Part shown: positions 1-9,600 of the stretch, in pieces
Layout of the letters: each line of letters starts with the position of its first letter
Position numbering within the stretch: position 1 is the first letter of the stretch
NCBI GenBank assembly: GCA_903879875.1
Contig: CAIRNC010000447.1
Coordinates: 1 to 20,153 of the forward strand
Length of the DNA: 20,153 nucleotides
Reading direction: 5' to 3'
Source of the DNA: an uncultured Bacteroidota bacterium
GTDB lineage: Bacteria > Bacteroidota > Bacteroidia > Flavobacteriales > Flavobacteriaceae
Notes under the pieces: model-generated
The model's database searches: none
Told to the model about the DNA's origin: nothing
The model's input: only the letters and a program-made list of their open reading frames with translations
Made by a program: the position numbers and the translations under genes

Positions 1-66
1 ATGTAAATTATAATTTTAAATCTGGTTTCAATTGTCGGTAATGGACTAATTTTTGAGTATTTGCAT

Positions 67-288
67 TTACTTCATTTTCATTAATTTGAATTGTTTTTTT
101 AAAGTTGCAAATGCAAAATGTACTCCAATCAATGCTACTATAAGTATATAACTATTTATTGGAGCTAATGGATCAGTTCCTTCTAAATTGTCAGTAGGAG
201 TTCCATCGGTATCACCTGGTTGTGCTAACATTACAAAATTTGTAAATAGACAAAAAGTGAGTAGTAGTTTTGAAATTTTTATTTTCAT
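67..288 (-). CDS. Small secreted/membrane protein, 73 aa, function unknown
   Basis: Residues 1 to about 22 (MKIKISKLLLTFCLFTNFVM, then LAQ) form a typical Sec signal peptide with a basic start, a hydrophobic core and a likely cut before QPGD. A short acidic, Gly/Thr/Pro-rich linker follows (PGDTDGTPTDNLEGTDPLAPINS), then one hydrophobic segment (roughly residues 46-62, ILIVALIGVHFAFA) and a lysine-rich tail (KKQFKLMKMK). After signal cleavage this predicts a single-pass inner-membrane protein with a short periplasmic head and a positive cytoplasmic end. Small proteins of this layout (signal, PGD/LEGxDPxAPI linker, one membrane helix, Lys tail) are common in Flavobacteria, often beside genes for T9SS-exported surface proteins; that is from general knowledge and the role is unknown. 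The ATG start fits the signal peptide. It follows the giant adhesin gene on the same strand and may be co-transcribed, although a hairpin lies between them. Confidence 0.8.
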   Translation of the reverse strand: MKIKISKLLLTFCLFTNFVMLAQPGDTDGTPTDNLEGTDPLAPINSYILIVALIGVHFAFATLKKQFKLMKMK

Positions 289-309
289 GATTGAAAAATA
301 TACATACTT

Positions 310-348
310 GATTATTTGTACTTCCTGTTATAGCAAGTACAAATAATC
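310..348 (-). terminator. Perfect 14-bp stem hairpin between the giant gene and the 73-aa gene
   Basis: GATTATTTGTACTT at 310-323 is the exact reverse complement of 335-348, with an 11-nt loop at 324-334. It starts about 15 nt after the stop codon of the giant gene and lies in the short gap before the 73-aa gene. Reading on the minus strand, the bases after the stem are only loosely T-rich (AAGTATGTATATTTTT), so this is not a classical rho-independent terminator. It may be a partial terminator, a 3'-end stabiliser or an mRNA processing site that uncouples the two genes. The stem is certain; its function is inferred. Confidence 0.55.
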
Positions 349-363
349 TAATTTTACTTATTG

Positions 364-600
364 TTAATACACTATCTTTTTGCTAACTATTTTATTATCG
401 GCTGAAGTAACTTGAACAATTAAAACCTGTTGAGCAGCGTTCAAATCTTTAATAGCAAGTGTTGTTGTGTTGATATCTTTTTGTTGATACACCAATCGAC
501 CACGAACATCATAAATTTTAACGGTTTGCATGCTTACATTTCCTGAATTGATGTTTAACACCTCATTTTGTTTATAAATAATGATGCTATTCTCATTAAA
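364..600 (-). other. T9SS C-terminal sorting domain of the giant protein (type C-like)
   Basis: The last 75-80 residues carry the usual beta-sandwich pattern of a T9SS signal: IIIYKQNEVLNINSG, then VKIYDVRGRLVYQ, then IKDLNAAQQVLIVQV and the terminal KIVSKKIVY. The QQVLIVQVTSADNK..SKKIVY ending and the upstream GNPYPSTINADLF region resemble the Flavobacterium ChiA-like group usually called sorting signal type C, rather than the long gliding-associated type B found in SprB. The type assignment is from memory of the family; that it is a T9SS signal is clear. Confidence 0.82.
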
Positions 601-3600
601 AACAGGATTTTGAGTGCTTAAAGGTGAACTAGTATAAACAATCTCAAAACGGTTATTGAAAACTCCTACATTCGAAGCATAGGTATAAGCGCTTTGTCTT
701 AAATCATGTACTTCTCCAGTAAAATTGTCTTTTATATAAATGTTTTGATTACCTAAAAACAACCCATCCACATGGTCAATGGATACTTCATAGTTACCCG
801 CTGTAGTTGTTTTAAATGTCAATGGCACTACATCCGTATCCACAAACGGTAATGCCCTTCCTTGAATGATATATTCTGAATTATCTAAATAGGTAGTCAA
901 AGCAGTCTGACAATCATTTACATATTTTCCATCAATTGCAGCATCAACTCCATTTGTAGCTCCTGTCATATAGGAAATTAACAATTGATTGGAGTTGGTA
1001 TTTGATATTACATTTAACCAAATTCTATTTTTTTCAATCCCAGTTCTTAAAAATTGATTGGCGTTATTGGTTACGCGCATTGTGTTATTGAAATGAAGGG
1101 TTGAGGCTGAGGTTCTTGTAATAAACCCTTGTCCAACTTGAATCGTTCCATTTGGAGTTAAACCGTTTGGATTAAAAATATTACCTGGTTCTAGCAAAGT
1201 ATATTCGGTATTTCTAGTTCCGCCTGCTTTTGTGTAAGTTGCATAAGATGATGTATTGGTATTGTTAGTTTTTCTCCAAAAATAAATTGCACCTTGAATG
1301 TTATTGGTATCAATAAATAAATCTGCATTAATAGTTGAAGGATATGGATTTCCTATAGCATTGTAGGCATTACTCACTACAGAAAAATTATAATCTCCGT
1401 TATTTGGAACTCCACCAAACTGCCCATGAAAAATAGCAGGCGTTGTATCAGACCATGTGTTTGGAACTCGAATTAAATAACCTTCACCTGGATTGAATGT
1501 ATAATTTTCAGGATTAAAAATATACGAATATTGATCCGTTGTAGGATTATAAGAATAAAATCTACTTACAGTACTTGAAACTGAAGTTAGGGGTGAAAAA
1601 TTAAATAAGTTTTGTCCCGTAACTGGTGTTGACCATAAGTTATAATCCAAACGTTTCAAAGGATTGGTATCCCTTTTTACTATAATATTTCCTTCGTCAG
1701 CTATATTATCTATTTGAACAAGATTGGCATTGCTTTCCACTGTTAATGATGAACCTGTTACAACAGTTACTTTTCTAGTAACAACAAAATTATCACCAGG
1801 ATTTATAACTACTACGGCTCCATTGTTTACTGTTAAATTGCACATATATAAATTTCCTGTTGAGGAATAATTCCCTGTAATAACCGTTGAGGTTAAAGCA
1901 TTTGGTTCACCATTGCTCCATGCATTTCCATCCCAAGTTGTGTTTGGAATAGACATTGTGGCAGTTGATGAATTTGCTACAGTACAAGAACCATTTTGAA
2001 CAACAGCCCTATAATAAGTTGTGTCGGATACGTTTCCTATAACGGAACCTAACAAGGTAGTTGAAGCGGAAGTAATATCAGTAACCGTTCCCGAAAAATC
2101 AGCAGTTGTAGCCGATTGCCATTTTACTACTGAACCTGTATTTCCTGATAAAACGATATCGGAGGCTTGCGTACCAGCACAAATAGTGGCATTTCCAGAT
2201 GTTGTTCCTCCAATAGAAGCTGCTATTACGTTTATCGATCCTATAGTACTATAGGCATCTGCTGAACAAGTTCCATTGAATAAAACTGCTCTGTAAAAGG
2301 TTGTAACATCAAGATTGGTTACCGTTAAAGTTTCAACACTATTGGCAATATCAGTAACATTAGCCGAAAAATCAGCGGTAGTGGACGATTGCCATTTCAC
2401 TATTTTTCCTGTATAACCTGATAGAGTTAAGGTATTATTATTGGTTCCAGTGCAAGCGGTAGTGCTATCCAAAGTACCACCTACGGCATTGCCTCCTAAA
2501 ATGTAATTTACCGCAGCGTCTTTTATCCATAAGTTTGTTGGTTGAGCGTTGGCTGCTGCTACATTATTGACATATATGGTTGTTAAACCTGCATTACCGG
2601 GCAACGTATTTAAGTAATACACGGAACTATTACTAACATCTACAGTGGTTAAATTGTTACCAAAAATTTGTAAATAAAAGATATTTGTACTTGAACAAAC
2701 ATTTACTTCAGTTAATAAATTATTATAGAAACCTATTTCGCTTAATTGAGTCATAGTTTCGGTACCTGTTATGCTAGTCAATTGATTGTCATTTACCCAT
2801 ACACGCTGCATAAGAGGATTATGTGTCAAATCCAATGTAGTAAAATGACAATAGCCTCCCTCTAGTCTTGTTAATTGGGTATTTGTGGCTAAATCAAGTG
2901 TTGTTAAATTTGTCGATTGAACATTTAAAAATTGTAAATTTATATTTGAACTTACATTTAAAGTGCTAATTGGGTTAGTACTTACACTTAAAGTTGTTAA
3001 AGCTGTATTTACTGTAACATCAATTGCTGTAAGTTGATTAGATGAAGCATTTAATGTTGTTAAACTCAAATTGGTTGATACATTTAGAGAAGGTAATAAA
3101 TTACTAGTAACATCTAAATAACTTAAATTGGTATTAGCAGCTATATCTATAGAAGTTAATGAATTGCCTTGAAGTGTCAAGCTAGTCAAATTTGTATGAT
3201 TTGCTACATCTATTGTAGTTAATCCAGCATAAACACACTCTAGTGTTGTTAAAGCCATATTTTGACTGATATCTAACCCACCTGTTAACGTGCTGTAGCC
3301 ACAATGCAAATCGGTCAATTGGGTCAAAGTAGTTACATTTAAACTACTGATAGTGTTCAATCTACAATCTAAGCTGGTCAAGCTAACAAAGTCTTGCAAA
3401 CCAGTTAAATCTGCAATACCAAGGTTGAATAAATTTAATGAAGTTAATCCACTTATAGCACTTGTTAATACTCTACCATCAGGAACAGGATTGGTGTCAA
3501 TGCCTTGATTGATTAAATATTGTTCAAAATTCAGGTCTGGGATTAAGGTATAAATTAAGCCACCTCCACCAGTAACAATTATTGTTACATAGTTGGAAGA

Positions 3601-6600
3601 ATAATCTATAGAACAACCGTCTTGTACCACCGCTCTAAAATAAGTAGTAGCTGATAAAGTACCTATTGTGGCTCCAGTCAAGGTGATAGATGTGCTCGCT
3701 ATTGTTATTGGTGTAGTAAAAGCAGCATCTACGGCTTTTTGCCAATAGACAACTGTACCGGTAACTGTACTTGCTGTCAAACTTGCAGGCTGTGTTCCCG
3801 AAACTATACTTTGGTCACCTGTAACGGTACCGGCTACCGCTGTACCTGGAGTTGTACCATCAAAATAAGCTGCAGTACCATCAACATACCAACTAGGTTG
3901 ACCTAATGCAGTTGCCACATTGTCTACTTTGATACAAGATAAAGTAGGATTACTAGTAGCATTAAAAATATTTAAGTTTGGATTTTGGCTTATATCTAAC
4001 AATACTAATTGATTTGAATTGCAATAAAAAGTATTTAAGTTAGAAAAAGGTGTTACATCAACCGTTGTCAATAAATTGTTATTGCAATTTAGTATTGAAA
4101 ATGGACTTAAAGGACTAAAACTTAAATTAGTTAAAGAATTGCTACTGCAATCTAAATAATTTAAACTGCTATTCGTAGTTAAATCCAAATTGGTCAAACC
4201 ACTGGAGTAGCAATCAATTCCTGTTAAGTTGGTCAATCCAGCAACATTTAAAGTCGCTAAATTGGCATTAGTATCACTATCAAAATAGGTCAAATTAGTA
4301 TTAGATGTTAAATTTAATGATGTCAAATTATTAGAATAACAATACAAAGTCTGCAAGGCAGCAAAGTCTTGAATACCTGTTAAATCAGCTATATTTTTAT
4401 TTGATACATCTAAATAAGTTAATCCGCTGATACTACTAGTCAATACTTGACCGTCAAAAATATCGTCATAGCCTTGTTGCATCAAGCTTAACTCAAAATT
4501 AGGGTCTGGAATAGTAGTATAAGGTCCAGCAGTTCCTGTAACGTCAATAGTTACAAAGTTTGTGGAATAGGCAATAGAACACCCGTCTTGCACTACCGCT
4601 CTAAAATAAGTGGTAGTAGTTAAGTTGCCCATTTCATTCCCATACAATATCGTATTTGTACTAGCAATTGTAACAGGTGAAGTAAATGCAATATCGGTGG
4701 CTTTTTGCCAATAAATTACGGTTCCTACATTTGGAAAGGCATTTAAAGGAGTTGCTTGTGTTCCAGCAAGAATGGTTTGATCTCCTGAAACTGTACCAGA
4801 ATCAGCGCTATTGGTTGGGCTACCAGAATATATAGAAAAATTATCAACAGTCCAGCCGCTATAAATACCTGAGCCTGCTACAGCCGCAGGTTGATCTGCT
4901 ACTAATATACAAGACAAAGAAGTGCAAGACTGAGCATTGAAGAACGTTAAATTAGTATTTTGTCTTAAATCTAAATACGTAAAAGGGTCACCTACTATAA
5001 AAAAGTCTGTTAAAGTTGAAAATGAGGTTACGTCTAAATTGGATAAAGCAGTATTATATCCGCAATAAATATTTGTAAATGGACTACTAGGATTTAAACT
5101 TAAAGCCGTTAATTGGTTTACTTGACAATCTAAATAAGCCATATTACTATTTGTTGACAAATCTAAATTAGTTAAGGAATTAGCGTTACAATGCAATTCT
5201 GTTAAATTTGATAATCCTTTTACATTCAGATACTGTAGTTGATTTGCCCAACAATCCACATATGTTAAGCTTGTATTTGTGGATAAATTAAGGGCAGGTA
5301 AACTATCTTGACCACAATATAAAGTGGTTAAATTCGTCAATCCATTTAGATTTAAACTGGACAAATTACTATTTTGACTACAATTTAAATAATTCAAACT
5401 AGTATTTGAAGTTAAATTTAGTGAACTTAAACTGTTTGATTGACAATATAATGTCTGTAAAGCAGCAAAATCTTGAATTCCAGTTAAACTTGTAATATTT
5501 AAAGATGCTACATCCAAAGATGTTAGTCCACTAATGTTAGCCGTTAATACTTGACCGTCAATATTATCATCATAACCCAAATCAATCAAACGTTGCTCAA
5601 AATTAGTGTCTGGAATTTGAGTATATTGTAAAGTATTCAAAGTTATATCAATAGTAGTAGAATTTTGACAACCCGTAATACTGTCAGTTACTGTTGCTGT
5701 ATAAGTACCTCCTGCTAATGCTGTACAATTGGTAATACTCGGGTTTTGATCAATAGATGAGAATCCATTTGGTCCAACCCATGAATAAGAAACTGCATTT
5801 CCAGCACCTGCGGGGCTAAAAGTTATACTTTGTCCATCCACCAAACTAGCTGTTTGATTAGAGAATTGGATGCCTGAAGTATCACTAAAATTCAAACCAA
5901 TAGTAACACTAGCACCGCCATCATAAGAAGCATTTCCTACTGTAACATCCGGATACACCAAATGGATTTGACCATTGGTAGTATCCAATTGAATTTGAAA
6001 AGTAACATATTGACCAGCACCTTGATAACTAATGTACTGTTCGTTCGTCCATTGAACGATGTATTTACTGCCCACTGTTTGTGTTTTAATAGAAGTTGTT
6101 CCATCAGGAAATAAATCGTCCCAATTGGCACAGATAGCCGTTTGTAGATTAAAGTTGTTACCTACATCCGGTAGCCCATTATTTTGATATCCAATGGATG
6201 CAGCTTGCGAACCTAAAACTAAAGCACCATTATTCGTAACGGTAGCATCGGTATATGCTACATTATTATAGGTAAATGACGGAATGATTAAAGGATGAGT
6301 AGAATCGTCTGATATTCCTGAAATATCGGTTCCAGTTCCACTAATGTCTATAAATGCAACACTACTATTTCCATTCATTGTGTAGCCATTTGAAACTATA
6401 GGAGTTGTAGCAGTTAGTAAAATGGTACTTCCAGCGTTAATAGGGGAGTTAGAACCTAACGTTGCAGCTGTTGGAGCAGCTGTGATACTAATAGTAATAG
6501 CTGGTGAATAATTGTTTGCTCCATTATTCGTAACGACTCTAAAATATGTGGTCGCGGATAAATTACCAATTGAAGCACCTGAAAGAGTTGCAGCAGTTAC

Positions 6601-9600
6601 ATTTATATCTGTAGGTGATGTAAATAATGCATCTGACGAACTTTGCCAACCTGTAATAGAACCAGAATAATTTGTAGTTGATAAATCAGTAGGTTGTGTG
6701 TTGAAACAGATTACTTGATTTGGAGACATTGTAAAGCCACTACTTACAGTTATAGTTACATAATTTGTAGAATTTGCAAACGTACATCCATCTTGTACAA
6801 CTGCTCTAAAATAAGTAGTTGCGTTTAAAATACCTATTTGAGCTCCTGTTAGCGTGTTACTAACAACATTAATTGTAGTTGGAGAACTAAATCCGGAATC
6901 CGATGCCATTTCCCAATACGCTACGGTTCCTGTTGTTGGTGCAGCTGTTAAATTGGTATCGGGTTGCGTTCCTGTAATGACACTTTGATCTCCTGAAACC
7001 GTGCCGCCAACAGCTGTAATAGGACCACCATTGTTAGCGCCAACTGTTACTGTTGTTGTAGATGAAACAGCACTGACGCAACTTCCGTTTCCAACCAAGG
7101 CTCTAAACTGTGTAGTTTCCGTTAATGGACCAGAATTATAGGTATTTGTTGTGTTTGCAATTGTATTCCAAAATTGAAAAGGACTTACTGAACTTTCCCA
7201 ATTTTGTATGGTGCCTGATTGTCCTGTTAAAGTTATTAAACCACTTGTAGCTCCATAACATACAGAAGTATCGCCAGTAAGATTTCCGCCAACAGGAGCA
7301 ACATCTACATTTACAGTTACAACTGGAGAATAACTAACACATCCTCCAGCTGCAATGAATTTGGCTCTAAAATATGTTGTAACGTACAAGTTGCCTATTA
7401 CATCCCCATAAAGCTGGAATGGATAAAGAGTGGGATTATTAATATCAACAGGATTAGTAAAGGCATAGTCATCAGATCTTTGAAAAACGGCAGTTTGATT
7501 ATTAGATACTGTTAAAGAATAGTTGGTTCCCCCAACACAAATATTTTGAACCGAAGGACTGATTGTTTCGGCTATGTAAGGAGTTACAATTACATGAACA
7601 GTATTAGTATTAACTGTATTACAAGCACCACTTTGTACGGTTGCCCAAACGGTAAAGTTATCGTCAGAAATATTAAGATAGCCCGGAAATAATGCATCCG
7701 AGAAAGTTGTACTAGTTGTAATTATTTGATAGACATACAAGCTATTATCCCTTTTCAAATTCCACCATTTTACGGTTCCTGTTTCTCCAACTAAGCTTAT
7801 ATCCGAAGCTGTAGCTCCAACACACATGGTTTGAGTAGTGCTCCCCCCAGCAAATGAAATAGTTCCGGCAACAGTGGGTTGATCTACTGTAAAAATTTCT
7901 GTGCTTGTTGCAGAATATCCTGTAGAAGTGTTAACAGTAACCGTTCCTGTTGTTCCCGTGCCAATTAATGCACTAACATATGTTACTCCATTAAGTGTAC
8001 CAACACTTACATTAGTTGCAGCTGTACCTCCTATAGTAACTGAGGTTACATTATTCAAGTTTCTTCCATAAATAGTTATGTAAGTTCCTACACAGCGCGA
8101 TGGCGAACTAAAACTAGTTATTGCAGGCAAACCAAAAGTGCCTTCATCAGCCCCAATGTCTGGAGTTGTTAGATTACGAGAGTCTCCATCAAAATCAGTA
8201 GTATTGTAAGTCAAACTACCCAGTCCACCGCTTTCTATTCCTGTATTATCTGTTGGGTCAATGTGCAAATAATTGGCGTCAGCTCCTGTAGTGCTCAAAA
8301 ATATTGGGTCTCCAGTTTTTGAACTACTTTCTCTAGGAGAAAGATAACTTTGAAGAGCCGTTAAAGTTTCGAGATTATTCGATAAATCTTTGTAAATAAG
8401 ATTAGAGGCGCTTGAAGTTCCTGCATACAATAAATTTCTATTTGAAGTTGAATTATATCCGCTTACAGAATAGCCTGATCCTTGAAAAACCACGGTTTTT
8501 CCAGTACCTTTTGCAGTAGATTTGTTGATAAAAATATTGTTATTAATTTTTAAATCATTCATATTTGGGCTGCCACTTGCATACTGATAAATGGCTGCTG
8601 TACCAAAATTGGTTCCCGTAGAACTCGCTTTCAAATAAATGGTATTGGAAAACATATCAAACTCACGGTCAGCACTAGGAGTAACATGAGACTCAATACC
8701 AACAATGGCAATGTCGTTAGATGTGTTCGGAGCTCTTAAATCTCCAATAATATTGTTATAAACTAGAGGAGGAAAGGTACCTAAAACTTGAATACCATAT
8801 ACCTTGGCTCCCGTGCTTACTCCATTTTCGGCTATATTGTATATTTTGTTTTTATATATATTAGCATTAAGTCCGCTGTTTCTGCAAGAAATACCGCAAG
8901 CCGTTGGAGATCCTGTTCCAGTTCCTGACAAATTATAAATAGTATTAGAAACAATGGCAGCAGTTCCTCCATCAAAATCCTTTTTAATACCATAAACACC
9001 TGCAGAAGTACCTTCAACAGATAAGGTGTGAATTGTATTGCCATCAATTGACTTATAACTGGCATTGTTTGTGCCAACATCTTGAATTCCAACAACTAAA
9101 CTATTAGTATAATTTACAGATGAAACTAATCCGCTTATGTCATTTGAATTAATTGTTGTACCTGCACTACTATTACCCCCTAGTTTTATTCCTGTTATGT
9201 TTTGGTCTGAACTAATATTAGAAATAGTGTTCCCTGTAACTGATGAACCAGAGCCAAAACCATCAAGATTCATCGCGGTTACATCTCCAGCTCCTCCTGT
9301 CCAGTTAGAGAATACATTAGTAGAAATGCTTTTATTGGCAAGACCCGTATCTTGATTAACCCAACCCATTATTGCTCCAGGATAATAAGCTGTAGTGGTA
9401 ATATTAGAAAAATTATTATTAGTGTGGAATATAGTTGCAGTTGCTGCAGAATTTGCAGCAGTATAATACAACCATAATTTAGCAGAACCCCAAATGGATG
9501 AAGCTGTAAACGTTCCTACAATACTATTTTCTGTAACTGTTTGAAAACCAGAAGCAGGTAAGGATACGTTATTGGAAATAATATAAAGATTTAAACTGAA

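Noticed and set aside
2021..2254. Plus-strand reading frames inside the giant gene (also 9137-9355)
   Set aside because: They run antisense to a clearly coding frame with strong repeats; their composition mirrors the Thr/Val-rich repeats read backward.
2490..5640. DNA repeats as a CRISPR array or mobile element
   Set aside because: The repeats keep one open frame and encode LRR and Ig-like domains; spacing is irregular and there are no direct repeat/spacer units.
5937..6131. Short minus-strand frames inside the giant gene (also 8832-9095 and 10077-10280)
   Set aside because: They are out-of-frame shadows of the giant gene with no start context and no recognisable protein pattern.
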